From: an uncultured Oscillospiraceae bacterium
GTDB lineage: Bacteria; Bacillota; Clostridia; Oscillospirales; Oscillospiraceae
Direction of reading: 5' to 3'
Assembly (NCBI GenBank): GCA_949935795.1
Contig: CATLFX010000021.1
Span: 1-42,544 of the forward strand
Length of the DNA stretch: 42,544 nucleotides
Shown here: piece by piece, positions 1-6,287 of the stretch
Position numbering within the stretch: the first letter of the stretch is position 1
Layout of the letters: each line of letters begins with the position of its first letter
Notes under the pieces: generated by a model
The model's database searches: none
What the model was told of the DNA's origin: nothing
The model's input: only the letters and a program-made list of their open reading frames with translations
Position numbers and translations under genes: made by a program

Positions 1-154
1 CCTCCGCCACCGCTGTTTTTGCTGTTTCACTACTTCAATTATACTGCACTGGTGGAGGAAAGACAGATGTTTTTGTAACTCAAATGCCTTGATTTCCCTG
101 GCCTTTTTGAGTTTTGCAAACGGCTAACTATTTTTATCTGGGGAGGAACAGAAT

Positions 155-666
155 ATGAAGCAGCTCAAGCTGGGAAACGGAGCGCTGGAGGCGCCCCAGA
201 TCGGGCTGGGGTGCATGAGGATCACCGGCCTCGGAACGAAGCAGGCGGTCAGGGAGCTGATCGACACGGCTACATCAACTTTTTCGACCACGCGGACATC
301 TACGCCGGCGGGGAGGCCGAGCGCGTCTTCAGGGAGGCTGCCGGCCCCGCTCTGCGGGAAAAAATGATGATTCAGACGAAATGCGCCATCCGGCCCGGTG
401 TCTGCTGCGACTTTTCCAAAGAGCATATTGGGGAGTCGGTGGACGGGAGCCTGAAACGGCTGATTGATGAGCTGGCGGAAAAGTATCATGTCACCAGCAG
501 CGCCATCGCGGTGGCCTGGATTCTCAGGCACCCGGCGAAAATGCAGGCCATCGTGGGCAGTGCCAGCAAACAGCGTATCGTAGACATCGCGCAGGCGTCC
601 GATGTGACCCTGACGCGGGAGGAATGGTACGCGCTGTATATGGCGGCCGGAAAGCGGCTTCCATAG
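155..666 (+). pseudogene. Aldo/keto reductase remnant (frameshifted, internally deleted)
   Basis: The start at 155 follows a GGGGAGG site and reads MKQLKLGNGALEAPQIGLGC, a typical aldo/keto reductase N-terminus. Near 268 the frame breaks: LIDTA should be followed by a few residues before INFFDHADIYAGG, but that segment continues in another frame, consistent with a small deletion between two ACGGC repeats. The second frame runs to the stop at 664-666 and ends with a normal C-terminal sequence (TREEWYALYMAAGKRLP). It also lacks the middle of the barrel: GSLKRL is joined directly to IDELAEKYHV, so roughly 150 residues expected in this family are missing. With both a frameshift and a large internal deletion it cannot encode an active NAD(P)H-dependent oxidoreductase. 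The family assignment is firm; the substrate is unknown. Confidence 0.85.
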
Positions 667-1008
667 GAAAGGTGTTTACCAATCCCATCTTAGCCATCTC
701 CCGCAGGTTCTTCACGGCAACGCTGACGCTGGGCTTGGAAAAACCCAGCTCCCGGACCACGTCAATAGAGCGCACCATGCCGTGGCTTTCCCGCAGCTTT
801 AAGGAAGCTCTGAATAAATCGGCAAGAGCGATTTGCGAGAGATTTTTCGCCACAACGAGGCGGGATTTCGCAGGAATAATTGTGTTTATTTCAAGAAATC
901 ACAACGAAGGTGTGGCGGAAAAGATCCGCAAAGCGCCGCAGACGCATTTGTTCAGAGGTTCCTTAAGATCGCCCCCGGATAGTCCTCAGCGGATTCGTGG
1001 ATATTCAC
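667..1008 (-). pseudogene. DtxR/MntR-family metal-dependent repressor, disrupted by a MITE and 3'-truncated
   Basis: On the minus strand a GTG at 1008-1006, preceded by GGGAGGGA, begins MNIHESAEDYPGAI, the standard start of DtxR/MntR repressors. At 966 the reading is interrupted by a 160-bp element and resumes at 802 as LKLRESHGMVRSIDVV, then ELGFSKPSVSVAVKNLRE, the winged-helix recognition region. Removing 803-966 restores the exact frame (A-I-L-K-L-R). After about residue 55 the protein stops resembling the family and runs into the aldo/keto reductase remnant, so the metal-binding and dimerisation domain is absent. It lies divergently from feoA with shared palindromic operators between them, which suggests it once regulated the feo operon. 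The repressor is therefore lost twice over: by insertion and by 3' deletion. Confidence 0.85.
803..962. mobile_element. 160-bp MITE with 17-bp terminal inverted repeats, TTAA duplication
   Basis: The left end GGAAGCTCTGAATAAAT (803-819) and the right end ATTTGTTCAGAGGTTCC (946-962) are inverted repeats with 15 of 17 matches. TTAA flanks both sides (799-802 and 963-966) and is consistent with a 4-bp target duplication, because deleting one copy plus the element repairs the interrupted repressor frame. There is no transposase ORF. The GGAAG-type end and a TTAA target (YTAR) resemble the IS5 group, so a non-autonomous derivative of such an element is my inference. Its central 54 bp (856-909) recur almost unchanged in the element at 19585-19745. 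Confidence 0.85.
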
Positions 1009-1043
1009 AAAAATCCCTCCCTGTACAAGGGTTTCTGTGCATG

Positions 1044-1061
1044 AGTTAGCAGATTCTAACT
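1044..1061. promoter_or_regulatory. DtxR-like operator palindrome 1
   Basis: AGTTAGCAGATTCTAACT is a perfect 6-6-6 inverted repeat (AGTTAG, six-base centre, CTAACT). It resembles the TTAGG...CCTAA half-sites of DtxR/IdeR boxes. It lies just upstream of the disrupted repressor gene and upstream of the feo promoter, so it could have served autoregulation. Confidence 0.6.
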
Positions 1062-1089
1062 ATGAAAGCAAGTTTTTCTTTTCAGGGCC

Positions 1090-1118
1090 TTGACATTTGT
1101 AGTTAGGGATAGTAAACT
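1090..1118 (+). promoter_or_regulatory. Promoter of the feo operon with overlapping degenerate operator
   Basis: TTGACA (1090-1095), a 17-bp spacer and TAAACT (1113-1118) form a good vegetative promoter for feoA at 1172. AGTTAG at 1101-1106 and TAAACT at 1113-1118 make an imperfect copy of the 6-6-6 operator lying inside the promoter, so bound repressor would block RNA polymerase. Confidence 0.65.
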
Positions 1119-1131
1119 TATGCTGACTTGA

Positions 1132-1149
1132 GGTTAGAAGATGCTAACC
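1132..1149. promoter_or_regulatory. DtxR-like operator palindrome 2
   Basis: GGTTAGAAGATGCTAACC is a perfect 6-6-6 inverted repeat of the same design as the one at 1044-1061. It lies just downstream of the feo promoter, in the expected start region of the transcript. A repressor bound here would act as a roadblock. Confidence 0.65.
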
Positions 1150-1171
1150 CGTTGAAAAGGGAGGCGAAGAG

Positions 1172-1384
1172 ATGATGCCGCTGACAATGGCGAAGTCAGG
1201 GGAGACCGTCACGATCCGCAAGATTTCCGGCAAGGACGAGGTGCGCCAGCACCTGGCGGAGCTGGGCTTTGTGGTGGACAGCAATGTGACGGTAGTCAGC
1301 GAAATCGCGGGAAACCTGATCGTGCAGGTGAAGGACAGCCGGATCGCGCTGGACAAAACCATGGCAAACAGGATTATGGTTTAG
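1172..1384 (+). CDS. feoA: Ferrous iron transport protein A (first copy)
   Basis: This 70-residue SH3-like FeoA domain protein is cytoplasmic and thought to modulate FeoB at the membrane. The sequence shows the FeoA pattern: a T-V-T-I-R strand, an E-L-G-F turn after a helix (AELGFVVDSNVTVVSE), then GNLIVQVKDSRIALD and a terminal A-N-R-I-M-V. Two adjacent ATGs (1172 and 1175) are possible starts; a GGGAGG site precedes them. It is the first gene of feoA-feoA-feoB, behind a promoter with DtxR-like operators, so iron- or manganese-responsive control is likely. Having two feoA copies ahead of feoB is common in Clostridia. Confidence 0.92.
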   Translation: MMPLTMAKSGETVTIRKISGKDEVRQHLAELGFVVDSNVTVVSEIAGNLIVQVKDSRIALDKTMANRIMV

Positions 1385-1446
1385 AAACGCCTGAGCCGTC
1401 GCGAACAGGCGAGGCGTGACAGGAAAACATAAAGGAGGAGAGCAAT

Positions 1447-1668
1447 GTGAAAACGCTGAAGGACGCCAAGGTGGGCGATACCGTCACCGTGGCGCGGCTC
1501 CGGGGGGAGGGTCCGGTGAAGCGCCGGATCATGGATATGGGTATCACCAAGGGTACGGAGATTTTCGTCCGCAAGGTGGCCCCCCTGGGTGATCCGATGG
1601 AATTGAACGTCCGAGGCTATGAACTGTCCGTCCGCAAAGGTGACGCGGAGATGATTGAGGTCATGTAG
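1447..1668 (+). CDS. feoA: Ferrous iron transport protein A (second copy)
   Basis: This 73-residue FeoA domain protein starts with GTG at 1447, placed well after AAAGGAGGAG. The domain is recognisable from G-D-T-V-T-V-A-R-L, the R-R-I-M-D-M-G-I-T-K-G turn, VRKVAPLGDP and the closing YELSVRKGDAEMIEV. It matches the FeoA consensus (LRGEGPVKRR) better than the first copy does, so it may be the main partner of FeoB and the first copy a diverged paralogue; that division is inference. It sits 62 bp after the first feoA and 122 bp before feoB, separated from feoB by an AT-rich hairpin repeat and a further operator-like palindrome. Confidence 0.93.
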   Translation: MKTLKDAKVGDTVTVARLRGEGPVKRRIMDMGITKGTEIFVRKVAPLGDPMELNVRGYELSVRKGDAEMIEVM

Positions 1669-1671
1669 GAC

Positions 1672-1716
1672 GTTCCTTTCTTTTGAAAAAAGAAAGGAAC
1701 CGAAAGAAAAACTTTT
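1672..1716 (+). repeat. AT-rich hairpin repeat, copy A
   Basis: GTTCCTTTCTTTT (1672-1684) pairs perfectly with AAAAGAAAGGAAC (1688-1700), followed by an A-rich tail ending ACTTTT. Four other places (9301, 9487, 26961, 32209) have the same layout: a 12-15-bp T-rich/A-rich hairpin, then CCAAAAAGAA-like sequence and ACTTT. Here it sits between feoA and feoB and could slow or partly terminate transcription, though there is no U-run after the stem. Confidence 0.6.
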
Positions 1717-1752
1717 GGGAAAAACTTCGTTTTTCCTCTTTTTCTGAGCCAA

Positions 1753-1770
1753 AGTTAGTTAAAGCTAACA
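1753..1770. promoter_or_regulatory. DtxR-like operator palindrome before feoB
   Basis: AGTTAGTTAAAGCTAACA has GTTAG and CTAAC half-sites separated by six bases, the same spacing as the operators at 1044 and 1132. It ends 20 bp before the feoB start, suggesting separate metal control of feoB. I see no strong promoter beside it. Confidence 0.5.
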
Positions 1771-1790
1771 ACCGAAAGGAGAGAATTAAG

Positions 1791-4016
1791 ATGGACCTAA
1801 AAATTGCCCTGGCCGGCAATCCCAACTGCGGCAAGACCACCCTGTTCAACGCCCTGACCGGCTCCAGCCAGTATGTGGGCAACTGGCCGGGGGTCACCGT
1901 GGAGAAAAAGGAGGGCCGGCTGAAAGGCCATAAGGACGTGGTCATTCAGGACCTGCCCGGCATCTATTCCCTGTCCCCCTACACTCTGGAGGAGGTGGTG
2001 GCCCGGGACTACCTGGTGAAGGAGCAGCCCGACGCCATCCTCAATATCGTGGACGGCACCAACATCGAGCGCAACCTGTACCTCACCACCCAGCTCATTG
2101 AGCTGGGCCTGCCCGTGGTGGTGGCAGTGAACATGATCGACCTGGTGCGGAAAAACGGCGACGCCATCGACCTGGGTAAGCTGGGCAAGGCCCTGGGCTG
2201 TGAGGTGGTGGAGATGAGCGCCCTCAAGGGCGAGGGCGGCACGGCCGCTGCTGAAAAGGCCGTGGCCCTGGCCCAGGAGAAGCAGGCCGGGGAGCTGCCC
2301 CACGTGTTCACCGGCAGCATGGAACACGCCATCGCCCATATTGAGGAGTCCATCCAGGGCAAGGTGGCGGACAGCTACCTGCGCTGGTACGCCATCAAGA
2401 TTTTTGAGCGGGATGAGAAGGTCCTGGAGGAGCTGAGCCTCTCCCCCGACCTGAAAGCCCATCTGGAGCAGCACATCGCCGACTGCGAGAAGGAGCTGGA
2501 CGACGACGCGGAGAGCATCATCACCAATCAGCGGTACTCCTACATCAATTCCGTGGTCACCAAGGCCGTGAAGAAAAAGGCGGCAAAGCACAGCCTGTCC
2601 GTCTCCGACAAGATCGACCAGATCGTCACCAACCGGATTCTGGCCCTGCCCATCTTTGCGGTGGTCATGTTCCTGATCTACTCCATCGCCATGGGCGCCT
2701 CCCCGGCGGCTCTCTTCGACGGTTCCGGCGAGGACTGGGGGATTGCCATCGGCACCTGGGGCACCGACTGGGCCAACGACGTGCTGTTCGGCGAAATCGT
2801 CCCCGGTTTCTTCGACAGCATTCTGACCTCTCTGGGCGTCAGCGGCTGGCTGTACGGCCTGATTCAGGACGGCATTGTGGCCGGTGTGGGCGCGGTGCTG
2901 GGCTTCGTACCCCAGATGCTGGTGCTCTTCCTGCTGCTGGCCATTCTGGAGGACTGCGGCTACATGGCCCGGATCGCCTTCATCATGGACCGCATCTTCC
3001 GCCGGTTCGGGCTGAGCGGCAAGAGCTTTATCCCCATGCTGGTGGCCACCGGCTGCGGCGTGCCCGGCATCATGGCCTCCCGGACCATTGAGCAGGACCG
3101 GGACCGGAAAATGACCATCATGACTACCGGCTTTATCCCCTGCGGGGCCAAAATGCCTATCATCGGCCTGTTCGCCGGCGCGGTGTTCGGCGGTTCCCCC
3201 TGGGTGGCCACTTCCGCTTTCTTCATCGGCATCGCCGCCGTGGTCGTCTCCGGCATTATGCTGAAAAAGTTCAAGGCCTTCGCCGGGGAGCCCGCCCCCT
3301 TTGTCATGGAGCTGCCCGCCTACCACGCCCCCTCCGCCGGGAACGTCCTGCGGGCCACCTGGGAGCGGGGCTGGTCCTTCATTAAGCGGGCCGGAACGGT
3401 GATTCTGCTGTCCACCATCATCCTCTGGTTCCTCCAGGGCTACGGCTTCACGGACGGGGCCTTCGGAGCGGTGGAGGACAACAACTCCTCCCTGCTGGCC
3501 GCCATCGGCAACGCCATCGCCTGGATTTTCTACCCCCTGGGCTGGACGGGCGATATGGCCTGGAAGGCCACCGTGGCCTCCTTCACCGGCCTCATTGCCA
3601 AGGAGAATGTGGTGGGGACCCTGGCGACTCTTTACCACTTCGTTGATGAAGTCAGCGAAAACGGCGAGGAGATTTGGGCCCTGGTGGGGGCCGACTTCGG
3701 CGCTATCACCGCCTACAGCTTTATGATCTTCAACCTGCTGTGCGCCCCCTGCTTCGCCGCTATGGGCGCCATCAAGCGGGAGATGAACAACGCCAAGTGG
3801 ACCGCCTTTGCCATCGGCTATATGTGCGTGTTTGCGTATGCGGCCGCTCTCATCGTCTACCAGATCGGCGGACTGATCGCCGGAATCGTCAGCTTTAACC
3901 TGTGGACCATCGTGGCCTTGGCAGCCCTGGCCGGTATCCTATATCTGCTCTGCCGCAAGGGCTATCAGGGTGAGGAGCAGTCCCGGCGGCTGACCTCCGT
4001 GGCCGCCGCGCAGTAA
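1791..4016 (+). CDS. feoB: Ferrous iron transporter FeoB
   Basis: FeoB (741 aa) is the inner-membrane Fe(II) permease with an N-terminal G-protein domain. The start at 1791 follows AAAGGAG and places MDLKIALAGNPNCGKTT at the N-terminus. G1 GNPNCGKTT is residues 9-17, G3 DLPG residues 54-57, G4 NMID residues 114-117, and MSALKGEG matches G5. The helical NFeoB tail follows to about residue 270. The membrane part then shows the Gate motifs, including GYMARIAFIMD and TGCGVPGIMASRT in the first half and a second set around GLIAKENVVGTL. The length is normal and I see no damage. It is co-directional with two feoA genes upstream and a Cys-rich partner 19 bp downstream. Confidence 0.97.
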   Translation: MDLKIALAGNPNCGKTTLFNALTGSSQYVGNWPGVTVEKKEGRLKGHKDVVIQDLPGIYSLSPYTLEEVVARDYLVKEQPDAILNIVDGTNIERNLYLTTQLIELGLPVVVAVNMIDLVRKNGDAIDLGKLGKALGCEVVEMSALKGEGGTAAAEKAVALAQEKQAGELPHVFTGSMEHAIAHIEESIQGKVADSYLRWYAIKIFERDEKVLEELSLSPDLKAHLEQHIADCEKELDDDAESIITNQRYSYINSVVTKAVKKKAAKHSLSVSDKIDQIVTNRILALPIFAVVMFLIYSIAMGASPAALFDGSGEDWGIAIGTWGTDWANDVLFGEIVPGFFDSILTSLGVSGWLYGLIQDGIVAGVGAVLGFVPQMLVLFLLLAILEDCGYMARIAFIMDRIFRRFGLSGKSFIPMLVATGCGVPGIMASRTIEQDRDRKMTIMTTGFIPCGAKMPIIGLFAGAVFGGSPWVATSAFFIGIAAVVVSGIMLKKFKAFAGEPAPFVMELPAYHAPSAGNVLRATWERGWSFIKRAGTVILLSTIILWFLQGYGFTDGAFGAVEDNNSSLLAAIGNAIAWIFYPLGWTGDMAWKATVASFTGLIAKENVVGTLATLYHFVDEVSENGEEIWALVGADFGAITAYSFMIFNLLCAPCFAAMGAIKREMNNAKWTAFAIGYMCVFAYAAALIVYQIGGLIAGIVSFNLWTIVALAALAGILYLLCRKGYQGEEQSRRLTSVAAAQ

Positions 4017-4035
4017 TCAGCCGAGGAGGTCTATT

Positions 4036-4173
4036 ATGCCTGCTGTATTGGGAAATGTCATTGTGATTGCCGTGCTGGCCGCTGTTGTGATTCTGGCCGT
4101 CCGTTCCCTGCGGAAGTCCCGTAAGTCCGGCGGCTGCAATGGCGACTGCGGGAACTGCCGCGGCTGCCACTAA
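4036..4173 (+). CDS. FeoB-associated Cys-rich membrane protein
   Basis: This 45-residue protein starts at 4036 after GAGGAGG, 19 bp behind feoB. It has one N-terminal membrane segment (about residues 6-23, VIVIAVLAAVVILAV), then a basic stretch RSLRKSRKS and a Cys-rich tail with four cysteines: C-x3-C-x2-C-x2-C, ending in His. This is the layout of the small FeoB-associated proteins often found after feoB in Firmicutes. A role in iron handling at the cytoplasmic mouth of FeoB is assumed from context; the biochemical function is not known. Confidence 0.88.
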   Translation: MPAVLGNVIVIAVLAAVVILAVRSLRKSRKSGGCNGDCGNCRGCH

Positions 4174-4197
4174 ACGTTCAAATCAACAAAATGCGGT

Positions 4198-4235
4198 GAG
4201 GAGGCATGGGCAGCGGGAGCTGTTCATGCCTCCTC
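4198..4235. terminator. Hairpin after the feo operon
   Basis: GAGGAGGCATG (4198-4208) pairs perfectly with CATGCCTCCTC (4225-4235) across a 16-base loop, 25 bp after the Cys-rich gene. No T-run follows, so it may be a weak terminator or an RNA 3'-end stabiliser rather than a classic intrinsic terminator. Confidence 0.5.
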
Positions 4236-4312
4236 CCATTTGGGGCAAAAGAAAACCTGGCTATCTTTCTGCTTCCGGGAACCTGCCGCCGGCTGACTGG
4301 AGGGAACAGCGA

Positions 4313-4405
4313 ATGAAGGTATTGGTTTACGGTGCCGGGGTTGTCAACGCCGGTGCGGCTTTGTTGTTTTTCGCCGAACAGGAAATGTCGAAAAATGGCG
4401 GGTAA
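4313..4405 (+). pseudogene. N-terminal scrap resembling a ketopantoate reductase-type dehydrogenase
   Basis: An ATG at 4313 after GGAGGGAA begins MKVLVYGAGVVN, which matches the first beta strand and glycine-rich turn of ApbA/PanE-like Rossmann proteins (usually GAGVLG). The similarity ends after about 11 residues and the frame stops at 4405. I read it as the 5' end of a gene whose remainder was lost. The match is short, so the assignment is tentative. Confidence 0.4.
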
Positions 4406-4430
4406 AGGTGTACAGCTCTTGAATAATTAT

Positions 4431-4503
4431 ACTTGCCGTTTTCGCCCGTCAAGCCTGAAATAAGCTGATAAATCAGAGCTTAACGGGCTTCAAGCCGGCA
4501 AGT
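4431..4503. repeat. 73-bp nested palindrome
   Basis: The outer arms ACTTGCCG (4431-4438) and CGGCAAGT (4496-4503) enclose inner arms GCCCGT (4444-4449) and ACGGGC (4483-4488), with AAGC/GCTT and CTGA/TCAG pairing further inside. It overlaps the 3' end of the minus-strand helix-turn-helix gene. It could be that gene's terminator or a small palindromic element. It lies in lower-GC DNA than the neighbouring operons. Confidence 0.5.
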
Positions 4504-4834
4504 GAAGTGGTGTATGAGGGATGTATACACCGCTATGCTGACAGCCGAAAAATGACATTCCATTTCGGCGAAAATCAACATTTTCTGCTTGGCGTTGACA
4601 TTCCGCAAGTTCCGCTGATACACGGTTTCCCCCCCGCTCGGCGCTGTACGCGGGGCGGAAGTTTTCGTCCAGCACCACGTCACTCGCCCCATCCGTCTCC
4701 TGTCCGCGCTTCAATTCCGCGTAGACCGTACACTGACCGATTTCCAGCTCTGCCGCAATCTTTACCGGGGAAGCATTGCGCCACCACATCAATTCGATCT
4801 TCCAGCGGTCCTCCAGCGTCAAAGTTCTCACCAT
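4490..4834 (-). CDS. Small helix-turn-helix protein, IS30-like DNA-binding domain
   Basis: The ATG at 4834 gives 114 residues beginning MVRTLTLEDRWKIELMWW. Residues about 5-45 form a helix-turn-helix of the HTH_38/IS30 N-terminal kind: LTLEDR, then PVKIAAELEIGQCTVYAELKRG. They are followed by a LDENFRPAYSAE segment found in many short stand-alone regulators of Clostridia accessory DNA. The last 30 or so residues (after QRQAENVDFRRNG) look unlike the family and end inside a palindrome, so the natural C-terminus may have been replaced. There is no catalytic DDE domain, hence it is not a working transposase. It is an orphan among decayed fragments. Confidence 0.55.
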   Translation of the reverse strand: MVRTLTLEDRWKIELMWWRNASPVKIAAELEIGQCTVYAELKRGQETDGASDVVLDENFRPAYSAERGGNRVSAELAECQRQAENVDFRRNGMSFFGCQHSGVYIPHTPLHLPA

Positions 4835-4878
4835 AATCACCCCTTTTCCCGTTTCTGCTCCCGTTCAGGCAAAAAATA

Positions 4879-4911
4879 ATGCAGAAAAAGGTCAAAAAAC
4901 CTTCTCTGCAT
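4879..4911. other. Hairpin upstream of the helix-turn-helix gene
   Basis: ATGCAGAAAAAGGT (4879-4892) can pair with ACCTTCTCTGCAT (4899-4911) with one bulge or mismatch. It lies in the 5' region of the minus-strand gene and about 45 bp before the aro promoter. It could be a terminator insulating that promoter, but no T-run is clear on either side. Confidence 0.35.
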
Positions 4912-4956
4912 TTAACCTAATTATATCAGCTTCCCCCTGCAAGGACAAAAAAAGCC

Positions 4957-4985
4957 TTGCATTTTACCCCGTTAAAGTATATAAT
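4957..4985 (+). promoter_or_regulatory. Promoter of the aro cluster
   Basis: TTGCAT (4957-4962), a 17-bp spacer and a perfect TATAAT (4980-4985). Transcription would start near 4992, leaving a leader of about 270 nt before aroF. The leader begins with a stable hairpin (TATCACA 4998-5004 with TGTGATA 5020-5026, GGCGC/GCGCC inside). Confidence 0.75.
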
Positions 4986-5059
4986 AGCTCAAGTTCCTAT
5001 CACAACGGCGCTGCGCGCCTGTGATATGGGTCCCCAACCAAAATCAGCGAGGGATTCCT

Positions 5060-5155
5060 ATGATCCGTTCCAACGCCCACAGCTTCACCTTTCCCTGTGG
5101 CTGGACTCGATTTACCGTGTCCGGCTATTTTGGCATGTTTAAGCGCGGCGCGTGA
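5060..5155 (+). CDS. Putative aromatic-rich leader peptide of the aro cluster
   Basis: This 31-codon ORF starts at ATG 5060 after a GAGGGA ribosome site and ends at TGA 5153-5155. Seven of its residues are aromatic: Phe at 9, 11, 18, 24 and 27, Trp at 15 and Tyr at 23. It lies between the promoter at 4957-4985 and a terminator-like hairpin at 5197-5232, all before aroF, the first enzyme of aromatic biosynthesis. By analogy with ribosome-mediated attenuation (pheA and trp leaders in other bacteria), stalling at aromatic codons would favour read-through. I found no strong alternative antiterminator pairing by eye, so this remains a hypothesis. A T-box RNA is the main alternative. Confidence 0.5.
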   Translation: MIRSNAHSFTFPCGWTRFTVSGYFGMFKRGA

Positions 5156-5196
5156 GTGAGGGGGCGGCAGGCCCCGCCTGAATTTGCAGCTTTGGG

Positions 5197-5242
5197 AGGC
5201 TCATGGACCGCGTATACGCGGACCATGGGCCTCTTTATATTT
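5197..5242 (+). terminator. Candidate attenuator hairpin before aroF
   Basis: Positions 5197-5212 pair with 5217-5232 (AGGCTCATGG-A-CCGCG with CGCGG-A-CCATGGGCCT), one A-A mismatch and one G-U pair, followed by CTTTATATTT. It sits between the leader ORF and the aroF ribosome site, so it would stop transcription before the structural genes unless prevented. Confidence 0.6.
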
Positions 5243-5263
5243 GAGAAAAAAGGAGTTTTTTAT

Positions 5264-6286
5264 ATGGTAATCGTGATGAAACCCGGCGTAAGCCAAGAGA
5301 AAATCCAGACCCTCGCCGCCCAGCTGGAGCGGGACCACGGCGTGTCCGTGGGGATCACCAACGGCGTAGGCTGCTCCATTCTGGGGCTGGTGGGTGACAC
5401 CGCCCACATCGACATGGGCAAGCTGACCATGAATGACGACGTGGAACGGGTCATGCGGGTGCAGGAGCCCTACAAGAAGGCCAACCGGAAGTTCCACCCG
5501 GAGGACACGGTGGTGGATGTGTCCGGCGTGCCCATCGGCGGCGGGGACAAGTTCACCGTCATCGCCGGGCCCTGCTCGGTGGAGAGCGAGGAGCAGATTG
5601 TGGGGGTGGCCCGGGATGTGAAGGAGGCGGGGGCCGCCCTGCTGCGGGGAGGGGCCTTCAAGCCCCGGACCTCCCCCTACTCCTTCCAGGGCATGGGCAC
5701 CGACGGGCTGGAGCTGCTGCTGGAGGCGAAAGCCGCCGCCGGCCTGCCCATTGTGTCCGAGATCATGGCCCCCCGGTACTGCGAGCTGTTCGAGGAGAAG
5801 GTGGACCTAGTGCAGATCGGGGCCCGGAACATGCAGAACTTCGACCTGCTCAAAGAGGTGGGGCGGCTGTCCAAGCCGGTGCTGCTCAAGCGGGGGCTGT
5901 CCAACACCTATGAGGAGTGGATCATGTCGGCGGAGTATATCATGGCCGCGGGCAATGAGAACGTGATTTTGTGCGAGCGGGGTGTGCGCACCTTTGAGAC
6001 CTACACCCGCAACACCCTGGACCTGTCCGCCATCCCGGCCATCCGGCGGATGAGCCACCTGCCCATCGTGGTGGACCCCTCCCACGCCGCCGGGATGTAC
6101 TGGATGGTGGCGCCCCTGGCCATGGCCGCCGTGGCGGTGGGGGCGGACGGCCTCATGGTGGAGGTTCACAACGACCCGCCCTGCGCCAAGTGCGACGGGG
6201 CCCAGTCCCTCACTCCTGAAAAATTCAGGCACCTGATGGGCAAGCTGAATCCGCTGATTGATCTTATGGGAAAGAAGCTGGTGTAA
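5264..6286 (+). CDS. aroF: 3-deoxy-7-phosphoheptulonate (DAHP) synthase
   Basis: It condenses phosphoenolpyruvate with erythrose 4-phosphate, the first step of the shikimate pathway. The start at 5264 follows AAAGGAG and gives 340 residues. An N-terminal ferredoxin-like regulatory domain (about residues 1-70, MVIVMKPGVSQEKIQ onward) precedes the barrel, the Thermotoga/Bacillus-type class I-beta layout. Barrel motifs include AGPCSVES, LRGGAFKPRTSPYSFQG, GARNMQNF, LLKRGLSNT, LCERGVRTFE and VVDPSHAAG, holding the PEP-, metal- and phosphate-binding residues. The N-terminal domain suggests feedback control by Phe or Tyr. The gene lies behind a promoter, leader ORF and hairpin, and only 1 bp separates it from aroB. 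Confidence 0.96.
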   Translation: MVIVMKPGVSQEKIQTLAAQLERDHGVSVGITNGVGCSILGLVGDTAHIDMGKLTMNDDVERVMRVQEPYKKANRKFHPEDTVVDVSGVPIGGGDKFTVIAGPCSVESEEQIVGVARDVKEAGAALLRGGAFKPRTSPYSFQGMGTDGLELLLEAKAAAGLPIVSEIMAPRYCELFEEKVDLVQIGARNMQNFDLLKEVGRLSKPVLLKRGLSNTYEEWIMSAEYIMAAGNENVILCERGVRTFETYTRNTLDLSAIPAIRRMSHLPIVVDPSHAAGMYWMVAPLAMAAVAVGADGLMVEVHNDPPCAKCDGAQSLTPEKFRHLMGKLNPLIDLMGKKLV

Positions 6287-6287
6287 C

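Noticed and set aside
1797-3638. Very long minus-strand open frame opposite feoB.
   Set aside because: It is a shadow of the high-GC feoB coding frame, with a His/Gly/Gln-rich composition and no domain or ribosome site. Similar shadows opposite pheA, clpB, proA and others were dismissed for the same reason.
5197-5242. T-box riboswitch before aroF (TGGACCGCG resembles the T-box UGGNACCGCG).
   Set aside because: One base is missing from the conserved core, the AGGGTGG context is absent and I could not find a convincing stem I with a specifier loop. The leader ORF fits better, but the T-box model has not been run.
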